Shown here: positions 15,819 to 24,150 of the stretch, in pieces
Layout of the letters: each line of letters begins with the position of its first letter
Numbering within the stretch: position 1 is the first letter of the stretch
Source: Clostridiales bacterium
GTDB taxonomy: Bacteria; Bacillota; Clostridia; Saccharofermentanales; Saccharofermentanaceae
Reading direction: 5' to 3'
NCBI GenBank assembly: GCA_017561715.1
Contig: JAFZBN010000020.1
Coordinates: forward strand, 1-43,173
Length of the DNA: 43,173 nt
Translations under genes and position numbers: made by a program
The notes under the pieces: generated by a model
What the model saw: the letters and a program-made list of their open reading frames with translations, nothing else
Told to the model about the DNA's origin: nothing
Databases searched by the model: none

Positions 15819-16727
15819 TTATAGCACATTATTGATCAAATCATTTACTTCTTCTAATTTTGGCGGGAAAAGCGGCAGTGGAAATCTCGAAATCGCGATT
15901 CCTGAGCAGGCGCTGGCAAATCTCACGGTCTCCTCATCACTCATTCCATGGATAAGTGCATATACGCAACCCGCCTTATATGTATCGCCGGCACCTAACG
16001 TGCTCTTTACTTCTACGGCGAAAGGACTCATCTTCTTCGTTTCTTCGCCGGATCTTCCATAGAGCATCTCTCCCCCGCCCTGCGTAATGATCGTAAGACC
16101 CGAAGAAGTACTCTTCATAAGCTCCATGATCTCTTCCGCCGGCATTCCCGGATAATCCTTTGCGGTGCACTCTTTCGAGACGACATTGATCGCCGCATGC
16201 TGATGAAGATATGACTCATGCGGGCTGTCGATCGTAACGTACGGGATATTGTGTTTCACGCAGAGCTCTGCAACCTTAAGCGTCTCCTCGCCAAAGAACG
16301 GATCGATCGCGACAGCCTTACATCCGACGATATCTTCTTCCTTCGGAACACTCCAGAACCTTTTCCCGCTCGAAAACAGAGTCGCGAAGCGTCCCATCGG
16401 AGAACGCACAAGCCCTGCGATGACAACATAATCCATTACACCTTTATCGTCTTCCATAAAATCGATGGAAGAAAGGTCGACAGACTTATCGGCATAGAAA
16501 GATTTCAGCATAGGAGCCACTTCGGTACCGACCATGGTTCCCGTCATTTTCACGGAAACACCCAAAGAGCTTAAAACCGTCGCTGCCGTTCCCGTTTCGC
16601 CACCGGGAAGGAAATACTGATCTTCTATCTCCGAATACTCATCCGGCTGCAAAAAGCCGTCTCGAAGAAGAAACGAATGCGTTCCGAGTATCTGTCCGAA
16701 AAGATAGGCTTCAGGCTTACCTGCCAT
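15819..16727 (-). CDS. PfkB-family carbohydrate kinase
   Basis: Ribokinase-type sugar or nucleoside kinase. The C-terminal signature STLGAGDTYKAGC carries the catalytic Asp of GAGD; an N-terminal FLPGGETGTAATVLSSLG stretch resembles the family's sugar-binding GG motif. I chose the ATG at 16727 because GGGGGTGA lies six bases upstream and the putative -10 box at 16749 makes the longer frame from 16781 start outside the transcript; the result is 302 residues. The substrate is not predictable. It is the first gene of a likely unit with metY and possibly DUF4867. Confidence 0.88.
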   Translation of the reverse strand: MAGKPEAYLFGQILGTHSFLLRDGFLQPDEYSEIEDQYFLPGGETGTAATVLSSLGVSVKMTGTMVGTEVAPMLKSFYADKSVDLSSIDFMEDDKGVMDYVVIAGLVRSPMGRFATLFSSGKRFWSVPKEEDIVGCKAVAIDPFFGEETLKVAELCVKHNIPYVTIDSPHESYLHQHAAINVVSKECTAKDYPGMPAEEIMELMKSTSSGLTIITQGGGEMLYGRSGEETKKMSPFAVEVKSTLGAGDTYKAGCVYALIHGMSDEETVRFASACSGIAISRFPLPLFPPKLEEVNDLINNVL

Positions 16728-16748
16728 AACTCTCACCCCCATACGAAG

Positions 16749-16754
16749 ATTATA
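16749..16754 (-). promoter_or_regulatory. Putative -10 box of the PfkB gene
   Basis: Perfect TATAAT on the minus strand, followed by a predicted 15-base leader that contains GGGGGTGA and then the ATG at 16727. No strong -35 hexamer is seen at 17 bases. Confidence 0.4.
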
Positions 16755-16796
16755 CTCCCGCGCACCTTTTCTAGAAAGCAAAACGAAGGAGGAGAA

Positions 16797-16832
16797 AACA
16801 AAAAACCGAACCGGTATTACCGATTCGGTTTT
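16797..16832 (-). terminator. Intrinsic terminator of tRNA-Lys
   Basis: AAAACCGAA (16802-16810) pairs with TTCGGTTTT (16824-16832), enclosing CGGT-ATT-ACCG. On the minus strand the stem directly follows the CCA end of the tRNA and runs into a T-rich tract. This is a textbook intrinsic terminator and separates the tRNA from the PfkB promoter. Confidence 0.85.
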
Positions 16833-16834
16833 GT

Positions 16835-16910
16835 TGGTGCACCTTCAGGGACTCGAACCCTGGGCCCACTGATTAAGAGTCAGTTGCTCTACCAACTGAG
16901 CTAAAGGTAC
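16835..16910 (-). tRNA. tRNA-Lys (anticodon CTT)
   Basis: A 76-base tRNA read on the minus strand. The acceptor stem GTACCTT pairs with AAGGTGC (one G-U pair); the D arm has AGCTCAGTTGGTAGAGC; the anticodon stem ACTGA/TCAGT closes the loop CTCTTAA, giving anticodon CTT (16875-16877), which reads AAG Lys. The T arm contains GGTTCGAGTCCC. The discriminator base is A and the CCA end is encoded. It is a single-gene unit with a consensus promoter and its own terminator. Confidence 0.97.
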
Positions 16911-16951
16911 ATCTGCCGCGAAAAGGATATTTCCTTTAGCGAACGTTGATT

Positions 16952-16980
16952 ATTATAGCGATAGAAAAAGAGTCTGTCAA
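16952..16980 (-). promoter_or_regulatory. Consensus promoter of tRNA-Lys
   Basis: On the minus strand, TTGACA (16975-16980), exactly 17 bases, then TATAAT (16952-16957). Both hexamers match the consensus perfectly. The -35 box begins only nine bases after the stop of the upstream lipoprotein gene. The pre-tRNA leader of about 35 bases contains a small hairpin AAAGGA-AATA-TCCTTT. Confidence 0.9.
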
Positions 16981-16988
16981 CACATTTT

Positions 16989-17864
16989 TTAATCAATTTC
17001 AGAGGTTGCGGCAATTATCTCATTTTTCTTAAGTTCCAAGAGTTCTTTATACTTCGCGACCGTGATCGTATCGATGATCGCGAGCGTCGCACCGTACTCC
17101 TCAATGATCATGTATTCGGTGTTCATATTGATCAACCCTATTTTTTTCATGTAGTTATCCCGGCCACAGATACAAACGAAATCGGGAACTTTCTTGCAAA
17201 GCCATTTACCGCCGCCGTTATCATGAAACAGGAACGAACTTGAGAAACCCAGTGACTCGGTATATTCACCCTCGTTGATCCGTCTTAATGCTTCCACAAG
17301 GATCGTATTTTTCATGGCCGCGTATGCCTGTTTCACCTCATCTGATCCATACTCTTCGCACATAGCAAGGATCCAGGGCGTACAGGCGTCGACCATGAAT
17401 ACCTGGTCTTTCAATATCTCATCCACGCAGCCGCGAATATCAGGTAATGTGCAATCCACATTCAGATAATAGTCTGAGTTGTCGAACGTAACAATAGCAC
17501 TGTAGCCGTATGACATATGGGTAAACAGCGTCTTGAACACATCTTTGTCACAGGGATATGTGGCCGGCAGGACATCAGTTGAGCTAAGGTTGAATGTCGC
17601 ACATACCTGAGAGGGGTCTCCTTGCTTTAGAATCTGCAGATAGTCCTCGGCAAGTGCTTTCAGATCGGAATCGGTACTATCCTCTTCAGAAGTTTCGGAA
17701 GCATCCGGATCCGAAGGCGCAGATGTTTCTTCGGAAAAAGAACTGTCCGACGATGTCCGGGACGGAATACTTCCCAGAGAACAGGAGGACATAAACATAG
17801 AGATCACGATCAAAAATGACGTGATCCCTATAGTTTTAGTACTTTTCAACTTAAGCGAAAACAT
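16989..17864 (-). CDS. Putative lipoprotein of unknown function
   Basis: I do not recognise the family. I start at 17864, where ATG lies one base after the purM stop, because the next residues form a signal peptide: positive KLKSTK, a hydrophobic run (12-25), then MSSC with the lipidated Cys at 28. A longer frame reaching 18002 would put this signal inside the protein. After the Cys comes a Ser/Asp/Glu-rich linker of about 40 residues, then a soluble domain of about 220 residues beginning LKALAEDYLQILKQGD and containing several Cys. It is probably anchored on the outer face of the membrane. There is no strong ribosome site, so translation is probably coupled to purM. Confidence 0.75.
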   Translation of the reverse strand: MFSLKLKSTKTIGITSFLIVISMFMSSCSLGSIPSRTSSDSSFSEETSAPSDPDASETSEEDSTDSDLKALAEDYLQILKQGDPSQVCATFNLSSTDVLPATYPCDKDVFKTLFTHMSYGYSAIVTFDNSDYYLNVDCTLPDIRGCVDEILKDQVFMVDACTPWILAMCEEYGSDEVKQAYAAMKNTILVEALRRINEGEYTESLGFSSSFLFHDNGGGKWLCKKVPDFVCICGRDNYMKKIGLINMNTEYMIIEEYGATLAIIDTITVAKYKELLELKKNEIIAATSEID

Positions 17865-17865
17865 A

Positions 17866-19038
17866 TCAGCCGTAGATGTACTCTTCACCGTTACTGCGGA
17901 TAACGACCTGATTCTCGGAACCCTCAGGGAGAGCCTCGACACGGCCGACGATACGAGAATCGATGTTGTACTTCTTGGCGATCTCCATGATGCCTTCCGC
18001 AACGCTCTCGTCGCAGTAGAACTCGATTCTGTGACCGCAGTTAAATACCTGGTACATTTCCTTCATCGGGATCTCGCCGGACTCGTAGATCGCCTGGAAG
18101 ATCGGCGGAAGATCGAAAAGGTTGTCCTTGATGATGCGGATGTTCTTACCGAAGTCACGGCACTTTGCCTGTCCGCCGCCTGTGCAGTGGATGATACCGG
18201 AAATGGAAGAACGATAAGCATCGAGAACGTCACGGATGACCGGAAGGAATGTTCTTGTCGGAGAAAGGATCGCCTCGGCAACTGTCTGCTCGCTGTTCGG
18301 GAGCTTATCCGTCAGGCGGAACTTACCGCAGTATACCTTATCTTCCGGGATCGTCTCGGAAACGGACTCCGGATACTCTTTCAGGTAGTCCTTGCAAAGG
18401 AGCATGTGACGTGCTGCCGTAAGGCCGTTACTGGAAATACCGGAATTGTAAGAATCTTCGTATGTCGCCTGACCAAAGGAAGCAAGACCGACGATCACGT
18501 GACCCGGCTTGATGTTTGCCGCGTTGATAACGTTCTTTCTGGCAACTCGGGTAACGATCGTAGAGTCAACGATCAGAGTGCGTACAAGGTCGCCGACGTC
18601 AGCGGTCTCGCCGCCGCACATGGAAAGATCGAATCCCATGTTCTGGAGCTTACCGACGATGTCGTTATATCCTTCGATAACGGCAGCGATGCACTTACCG
18701 TCTACGCGGTGCGCGTTTCTGCCGATGGTGTTGGAAAGAGAAAGCTTTTCGATCGCGCCGACACAGGCAAGGTCATCTGTATTCATGACCAGAGAGTCCT
18801 GAGCGATGCCGCGGAACCACTTAAGATCGCCTGTTTCACGATAAGCGATGTATGCAACGGAAGATTTCGTACCGGCACCGTCCGCGTGGATCGCCGTACA
18901 GTAGTCCGGATCTCCGCCGAGATCATCGATCAGTTTACAGAAAGCTCCCGGGAAAGCACCCTTATCCTGGTTAGCAACCGCCTTCTTTACATCATCTTTC
19001 GTAGGAGATACTCCTCGACTCAAATAAGATTCCGCCAT
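17866..19038 (-). CDS. purM: Phosphoribosylformylglycinamidine cyclo-ligase (AIR synthase), Bacteroidetes-like form
   Basis: Closes the imidazole ring in purine synthesis: FGAM plus ATP gives aminoimidazole ribotide. The 390-residue protein has the family motifs YLSRGVS near the N-terminus, HADGAGTKSS (51-60), AQDSLVMNTDDL, GGETADVGDLV and the C-terminal HCTGGGQAKC. Details such as GAFPGAFCKLIDD, GTKSSVAYIAYRETGDL and the length near 390 look much closer to the PurM seen in Bacteroidetes than to the roughly 340-residue enzyme of most Firmicutes. No other pur gene is adjacent. That suggests a replaced or transferred gene, but this is from memory of the families and needs a tree. A lipoprotein gene follows one base later. 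Confidence 0.88.
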   Translation of the reverse strand: MAESYLSRGVSPTKDDVKKAVANQDKGAFPGAFCKLIDDLGGDPDYCTAIHADGAGTKSSVAYIAYRETGDLKWFRGIAQDSLVMNTDDLACVGAIEKLSLSNTIGRNAHRVDGKCIAAVIEGYNDIVGKLQNMGFDLSMCGGETADVGDLVRTLIVDSTIVTRVARKNVINAANIKPGHVIVGLASFGQATYEDSYNSGISSNGLTAARHMLLCKDYLKEYPESVSETIPEDKVYCGKFRLTDKLPNSEQTVAEAILSPTRTFLPVIRDVLDAYRSSISGIIHCTGGGQAKCRDFGKNIRIIKDNLFDLPPIFQAIYESGEIPMKEMYQVFNCGHRIEFYCDESVAEGIMEIAKKYNIDSRIVGRVEALPEGSENQVVIRSNGEEYIYG

Positions 19039-19102
19039 GTGTTCATCCTTCTTTCTCTTATTTCGACACGCCTTCGCATGTGTTTATCAGATAACATTTT
19101 CC

Positions 19103-19452
19103 GAGTTGAACCTATAAGCCGGGTTCTGTAGAAGATGATCATCTATCTAGACCGGAAATTTCGTTCCGGCTCAAGCCGCCTCCTCAAGACCTGCGGACCG
19201 CAGTACTGTCTTTCCATGGCGTTGCTCCGGGTGGGGTTTACAAGGCCGATACGTTACCGTACCGCCGGTGAGCTCTTACCTCGCCTTTTCATCCTTACCG
19301 CATCCCGAAGGAAACGGCGGTTTTCTTTTCTGTTGCACTTTCCTTAAAGTTACCTTCACCGGGAACTGCCCGGCACCCTCGTCCTATGGAGCCCGGACTT
19401 TCCTCACGCACGGCCTTTCGGCACTTGTGCCCGCGATCATCCGGTCCAGCTC
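19103..19452 (-). ncRNA. rnpB: RNase P RNA, class A-like
   Basis: The catalytic RNA of ribonuclease P, which trims tRNA 5' ends. On the minus strand it contains the universal blocks GAGGAAAGTCCGGGCTC near the 5' side and ACAGAACCCGGCTTATAG near the 3' side, plus AAAGTGCAACAGAAA and GGTAAGAGCTCACC. The ends are set by helix P1: GAGCTGGACC (19443-19452) with GGTTCAACTC (19103-19112), allowing one mismatch and one G-U. The block order fits the ancestral A type found in Clostridia rather than the Bacillus B type. It fills the 465-base gap between nif3 and purM. I see no clear terminator after it. Confidence 0.95.
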
Positions 19453-19465
19453 AGAAAACATATAC

Positions 19466-19471
19466 ATTATA
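19466..19471 (-). promoter_or_regulatory. Putative -10 box of rnpB
   Basis: Perfect TATAAT on the minus strand, seven to fourteen bases before the predicted RNA 5' end. The -35 region is weak (TAGAAG at 17 bases). Confidence 0.5.
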
Positions 19472-19503
19472 ATCGAACGAGGTTGATTCTTCTAGCGATT
19501 TTG

Positions 19504-20271
19504 TCACCATTTATGGCCGTTATAAACAGAAATCGGCAATTTCGGCATTATGTTCAAAAGCTGTTCTTTCAAACTCGGAAGCACTATGCGTTCTGTGACT
19601 TCGTGACCCGCCGCAATGACCGCGATACCGGATTCTTCGAGGTCGATCATATTGTGGTGCTTCATCTCACCTGTGACGACTACGTCGACACGGTAGGACT
19701 TAAGGACCGGGATCGATTCTTCTTCAAAAGCACCGCCCTGCACAAAGACACGGGATACTTCCTTATCTTTGTCCGTGTTGAGGATCAGTCCGCTCGCACC
19801 GAGCTTTTCTTTGACCATTTCGGCAAACCCGAAAAGCGAAACAGAAGACTGACCGACGCTTCCGCAAAGACCGATCTCGACATCTTCAAGGCTGATCTGC
19901 ATGACAAGCCCAAGTGCCGAGGCAAGAGCATGGTTGACGCCGTTGGGTGCTTTATCCAGATTCGTGTGCGCCGAATAAAGATGGATATCGTTCTTTATAA
20001 GCTTACGTACGTTGGCTCCGCGAGGTGTCTGATAATCTACGCAAGTCAGCGGATCAAAGAACAGCGGGTGATGCGTGATGATCATGTTCGCGCCGACCTT
20101 CAGCGCTTCATCGATCGCCTCGGACTGTGCGTCCAGAGAAAGCAGGACTCCCTTCACCTGTTCGTTTTCATCACCGATCATCAGGCCGACTCGGTCCCAT
20201 TCACATGCAAGATCTAAAGGAGCGATCTTCTCCATAGCGGAAATGACATCTTTTACATAGTAATCACTCAT
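19504..20271 (-). CDS. Nif3-like dinuclear metal centre protein
   Basis: Member of the widespread NIF3/DUF34 family, a toroidal hexamer with a two-metal site; reported links to GTP cyclohydrolase-like chemistry are not settled. I place the start at 20271 (MSDYYVKDV), where GGGAGAA is upstream and ATGA overlaps the trmK stop. At 255 residues it is the short form without the inserted PII-like domain. Metal ligands are visible in HHPLFF, SAHTNLDKA and the C-terminal AAGHEVTER. The gene follows trmK, the usual Firmicute pairing. Confidence 0.92.
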   Translation of the reverse strand: MSDYYVKDVISAMEKIAPLDLACEWDRVGLMIGDENEQVKGVLLSLDAQSEAIDEALKVGANMIITHHPLFFDPLTCVDYQTPRGANVRKLIKNDIHLYSAHTNLDKAPNGVNHALASALGLVMQISLEDVEIGLCGSVGQSSVSLFGFAEMVKEKLGASGLILNTDKDKEVSRVFVQGGAFEEESIPVLKSYRVDVVVTGEMKHHNMIDLEESGIAVIAAGHEVTERIVLPSLKEQLLNIMPKLPISVYNGHKW

Positions 20272-20942
20272 AGGTACTTCTCCCAATTCTTCAGTATTTG
20301 CGCACACTTAACATCCCCGAGGGCTCTCTTTACGAAGACTTCCTTTTCATGCGCCATATATTCAACGTAATTCTCAGGTCGGTCTTTCAGGATCACGGGA
20401 CCGAAAAACTTTTCCTCATCATTCAGATCGTACGTTTCCCCCGTATACTCCACCAGGATCACGCTGTAAAAGAAACGGTCCTTTTCGATCACGATCTTCT
20501 CATTCAGAATAGCAAATCCGTTCGCACTTAGGAAAGACCGAAGTTCATAATGGGATTTCTGTGGCTGAAGGATAAACTTCATTCCTTTGGGAATCGATCC
20601 GTTGGAAAAGAGCGCGTCATTCAGTATCTTACTGATCTCAAGTCCGCCCATTCCGGCGATCACGACATTCATGTTCTCTTTTAGTTCAACACCCGTAAGG
20701 CCGTCAGTAACTCGGGTCTCGCAGCGTCCATCGTATACCTTCATCTGCTCAAGCGTCCTTTTTGCAGGGCCTTCGTGAATATCCGTTGCGATGACATATC
20801 TGCAGATATCGGAAGAAAGGCAATAGGAACCCAAAAGACCGTGATCCGATCCGACATCAACGACTACTTCACATTCGGGGATCATATCGGCAACGGCTTG
20901 TAAACGAGGAGACAGATTCATATTTCCCATGTCATCCATCAT
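20268..20942 (-). CDS. trmK: tRNA (adenine-22 N1)-methyltransferase TrmK
   Basis: SAM-dependent enzyme that methylates A22 in tRNA. The 224-residue Rossmann protein has NLSPRLQAVADMI at the N-terminus, the SAM motif VVVDVGSDHGLLG, ATDIHEGPAKR and GMGGLEISKIL. The ATG at 20942 overlaps the dnaG stop by four bases; Met8 (20921) is an alternative because many TrmK proteins begin just before the LSxRL motif. Sigma factor gene rpoD, which commonly lies between dnaG and trmK in Firmicutes, is missing here. Confidence 0.94.
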   Translation of the reverse strand: MMDDMGNMNLSPRLQAVADMIPECEVVVDVGSDHGLLGSYCLSSDICRYVIATDIHEGPAKRTLEQMKVYDGRCETRVTDGLTGVELKENMNVVIAGMGGLEISKILNDALFSNGSIPKGMKFILQPQKSHYELRSFLSANGFAILNEKIVIEKDRFFYSVILVEYTGETYDLNDEEKFFGPVILKDRPENYVEYMAHEKEVFVKRALGDVKCAQILKNWEKYL

Positions 20943-22813
20943 CGTTTACCCATTTTCTTCTTCAGTTCGGTAAGATACGAAAGTGTCGATCGTAAAAGGC
21001 TCTCGGTGGCGTCTCTGTCAGGACCTTCCGCCATGACATCGAGTCTTCTGGCCAGTACATCCTTTTGTCTTGTATACACGCTCATCCTTACCCGGTAAAG
21101 ATAATCGAGTGTATTCTTCATGAGGTCTTCGACATTATCGCCGTACTTAACGCTCATCAGTGCCTCAGAAAGAGTATCGTTCGCGGGACGCTGGTTTAAG
21201 ATCAGGTTATCACCCGCTGCCAGGAGTTTTCTGGAATCAAGCTTCCCGGCCTTCAGATCCGGAAGGATCAGTTTCACGATCTGGCGCATGGAGCCCATCG
21301 AAAAGTCGGTCTCCAGAGGTTCTTCCCCGTAATTACTTACAAAGTCGGCATATTTGTCGCCGAGCGACGCAAGAAGACAGATCAATACCAACTCGTCACG
21401 AGTGGCAGTTTCGCTGATCTGCTTTTCAGGAAGGATCTCTTCCTGCTTTTTGATGTCACGATTGGACTGGTCGATCTTCTCTTTCTTGCTGACATCAGAA
21501 CGTTTTCCTGCTTCCGTCATTACGGACTGGGAGGAAACGCCGAGGATCTGAGCCGCCTTATACGCCGCTCTTTCACGAAGGATCAGGTTATCCTCCCAGG
21601 AAAGATACGTGGAGATCAGCTGCTGGAATTTGATCGGGTCAAATTCACCACTTTCCTGGCTCTGGATATATGCGGAGTCCACGAGGTAATCAAGAACCGA
21701 GACCGCCGATTCAACAACTTTCGCGAATTCGTCTTTTCCGTATTCGCGGATGAACTCGTCCGGGTCCTTTCCGTTCGGGACCTTCGCGACACGAACTCTT
21801 GTCGTCATGCCGGTATGCTTCTTTTTTCTTTCCATGAGCATCTTCAGGCCGCGGACAGCCGCGTTCTGTCCTGCTCTGTCGGAATCATAGAAAAGAACTA
21901 CCTCTTCACAGTATCTTTCCAGAAGATCCAGTTGTCTTTCGGTAAGCGCGGTACCCAGCGATGCTACGGCATTCGTGACCCCTGCCTGATGCATGGAGAT
22001 AACGTCCATATAGCCTTCGACGACGATGATCTGCTTCATCTTCGACTGCTTGGCGAAGTTTAAAGCGTACAGGTTTCTCTGTTTGGAATATACGGGCGTT
22101 TCCGGTGAGTTGACGTACTTCGGGTTTCCGTCGCCGATGATACGACCGCCGAAAGCGATCAGTTCGCCCATCGCGTTAAAAATCGGGAACATCAGCCTTC
22201 CACGGAACAGGTCGATCGTCTTATTGTTCTTCGTGGTTACGAAAAGTCCGGATTTCTGGATCTCGTACTGGCTGAATCCCTTACTTACGAGGTGATCATA
22301 AAGACCGCTCCACTCGTCGGGAGCATATCCGAGTCCGAACTTGGTCGCGGTAGCGGGAGCGATCGCTCTCTTTTTCAGATATGCTCTGGCCGCTTCACCT
22401 TTTTCGGATTTGAAATTCTTGTAATAATATCGAGCAGCCTCGAGAAGCGCCTCTTTCAGGCGCTTACGAAGCTGCTCTTCTTTTCTGTAATTGGCATCAT
22501 CCGGCTCAGGGATCTTTACGCCGGCCTTTTCGGCAAGGAACTGCAGAGCTTCCACATAGGAAAGATGCTCGATCTCCTTGATGAATGTAACGACATCGCC
22601 GCCCTTGTGGCATCCGAAGCAGTAAAACATCTGCTTGCTTGTAGACACGGAAAAGGACGGTGTATCTTCGGAATGGAAAGGACAAAGTCCGAAAAGATTG
22701 TTTCCGGAAGTCTTTGTAAACTGCACATACTGACCTACGACCGAAGCAATGTCGCTTCGGGAAATGATTTCTTCCACTACTTCATTGGGTATTCCGCCGC
22801 GGCCGGTGCTCAT
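20939..22813 (-). CDS. dnaG: DNA primase
   Basis: Synthesises RNA primers for DNA replication. The 624-residue protein has the CHC2-type zinc finger with ligands Cys44, His47, Cys65 and Cys68, the catalytic RNA polymerase core, and the TOPRIM motif VVEGYMDVISMHQAG with the acidic FYDSDRAG. The C-terminal third is variable and would bind the DnaB helicase. AAAGGAC is seven bases before the ATG. It lies 18 bases after yajC and overlaps trmK. Confidence 0.97.
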   Translation of the reverse strand: MSTGRGGIPNEVVEEIISRSDIASVVGQYVQFTKTSGNNLFGLCPFHSEDTPSFSVSTSKQMFYCFGCHKGGDVVTFIKEIEHLSYVEALQFLAEKAGVKIPEPDDANYRKEEQLRKRLKEALLEAARYYYKNFKSEKGEAARAYLKKRAIAPATATKFGLGYAPDEWSGLYDHLVSKGFSQYEIQKSGLFVTTKNNKTIDLFRGRLMFPIFNAMGELIAFGGRIIGDGNPKYVNSPETPVYSKQRNLYALNFAKQSKMKQIIVVEGYMDVISMHQAGVTNAVASLGTALTERQLDLLERYCEEVVLFYDSDRAGQNAAVRGLKMLMERKKKHTGMTTRVRVAKVPNGKDPDEFIREYGKDEFAKVVESAVSVLDYLVDSAYIQSQESGEFDPIKFQQLISTYLSWEDNLILRERAAYKAAQILGVSSQSVMTEAGKRSDVSKKEKIDQSNRDIKKQEEILPEKQISETATRDELVLICLLASLGDKYADFVSNYGEEPLETDFSMGSMRQIVKLILPDLKAGKLDSRKLLAAGDNLILNQRPANDTLSEALMSVKYGDNVEDLMKNTLDYLYRVRMSVYTRQKDVLARRLDVMAEGPDRDATESLLRSTLSYLTELKKKMGKR

Positions 22814-22831
22814 TATTTCTGTCCTTTTTGA

Positions 22832-23311
22832 TTACTCTTTGATTTCTCCGAGATCAGATGTTTTTTCTTCAGAAGCCTCTACATTTTCTGTTTCAGAAGA
22901 AGCTTCTTTCTCCTTCTTCTTCAGAACGATCTTATCAGACTTCTTCTCGTCTTCTGCATCCGCCTTGGAAGAAGACTTCTCAGATGTCTTAGCGTCACGA
23001 GAAATGATCGTGTTAACGGCATTCTTCTTAAAAGTTACCAATGTATTCGCAGCAGAAGTCATGATCGTGACCTCATCATCACGAATATTGGCAACCTTAC
23101 CTACGAGACCGCCGATCGTGATGACCTGATCACCAACGCGCATCTTCTCGATCTTCGCCTTAAGCTCTTTCTCCTTCTTTCTCTGCGGACGCAAAGCAAG
23201 GAAGTACCAGATGATGATAAAGAACGCGAAGATCGCGACCATGATCAACGGATTGGCACCACCAGCGTTATTGGCGTCCGTGGTTGCGGCATCTAAAGCA
23301 AAATGAAACAT
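22832..23311 (-). CDS. yajC: Preprotein translocase subunit YajC, with extended C-terminal tail
   Basis: Accessory membrane subunit of the SecDF-YajC complex. One transmembrane segment (about 22-40) is followed by RPQRKKEKELKAKIEKM and GDQVITIGGLVGKV, the family signature. The core ends near residue 104. A 55-residue tail rich in Lys, Glu and Ser follows, making the protein 159 residues instead of the usual 85-110. No secD or secF lies nearby. It sits 41 bases after dapB. Confidence 0.93.
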   Translation of the reverse strand: MFHFALDAATTDANNAGGANPLIMVAIFAFFIIIWYFLALRPQRKKEKELKAKIEKMRVGDQVITIGGLVGKVANIRDDEVTIMTSAANTLVTFKKNAVNTIISRDAKTSEKSSSKADAEDEKKSDKIVLKKKEKEASSETENVEASEEKTSDLGEIKE

Positions 23312-23352
23312 GTATTATTCCTCCCGTTTCTATTTCCTGTTATATGTTTCGA

Positions 23353-24117
23353 TTAATCGTCTCCGATCATTTTCTGCATGTCGTACATGCCCGGTTCTTT
23401 ACCCAGCATATACTTCGCGGCACGTACGGCGCCTCTGGCGAAAACGCTTCTCGTCTGTGCGCTGTGAGCGACAGTGACGATCTCTTCACCGCCGATGAAC
23501 ATGACTTTATGCTCGCCGACGATGTTTCCGCCACGGATGGAATGGATTCCCAGTTCCTTCTTTTCACGCTGCTGTCGCTTGGACTGACGCTCATAGACAT
23601 ACTCGAGCTGATTATCCAAAGTCTCGTTCATGGCATCCGCGATCATCAGGGCCGTACCGGACGGAGCATCGAGTTTCTTGTTGTGATGCTCCTCAACGAG
23701 CTCGATATCAAAATCCGGATAAAGCTGAGCGGCAGCCTTCTTTACGAGATTGATCAGCACATTGATGCCGACGGACATGTTTCCGGAATAGAAAACACCG
23801 ACTTTCTCGGACAATGCTTTCAGAGCGGACTTCTGCTCATCGGAAAGACCGGTCGTGCACATAACGATCGGCTTCTTTCTGCTTTCCGCAAGTTCAGTGA
23901 TCTTATCAAAAGCACTGACGTGGGAAAAATCGATGATAACATCGAACTCTTCCTTACATTCCATTGGATCGGAATAGATCGGGAATGTGGAGTTCGGATT
24001 CGCGACAACATCGGAACCGGCAACGATCACGGTGTCGTCATATTCGGCGCACATGTCGGTAATGACACGGCCCATACGGCCCATACAGCCGCTTAAGAAA
24101 ACTCTTACTTGTGACAT
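23353..24117 (-). CDS. dapB: 4-hydroxy-tetrahydrodipicolinate reductase
   Basis: Second step of the diaminopimelate/lysine branch, NAD(P)H-dependent. The 254-residue protein has the dinucleotide-binding start VFLSGCMGRMGR, the catalytic EEHHNKKLDAPSGTA (with the His pair and Lys) and the C-terminal MLGKEPGMYDMQKMIG. It begins 33 bases after dapA ends. Diaminopimelate also feeds peptidoglycan in many Firmicutes. Confidence 0.97.
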   Translation of the reverse strand: MSQVRVFLSGCMGRMGRVITDMCAEYDDTVIVAGSDVVANPNSTFPIYSDPMECKEEFDVIIDFSHVSAFDKITELAESRKKPIVMCTTGLSDEQKSALKALSEKVGVFYSGNMSVGINVLINLVKKAAAQLYPDFDIELVEEHHNKKLDAPSGTALMIADAMNETLDNQLEYVYERQSKRQQREKKELGIHSIRGGNIVGEHKVMFIGGEEIVTVAHSAQTRSVFARGAVRAAKYMLGKEPGMYDMQKMIGDD

Positions 24118-24150
24118 AGATATCTCTCTTTCTCGAAGATAAGGGATCGA

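Noticed and set aside
14444..15835. 463-codon open frame on the plus strand opposite metY
   Set aside because: Antisense shadow of a clearly conserved gene; no ribosome site or family resemblance, and it is rich in Cys and Arg, typical of reversed coding sequence.
17821..19131. 436-codon open frame on the plus strand opposite purM
   Set aside because: Shadow of purM; it even runs into the RNase P RNA gene.
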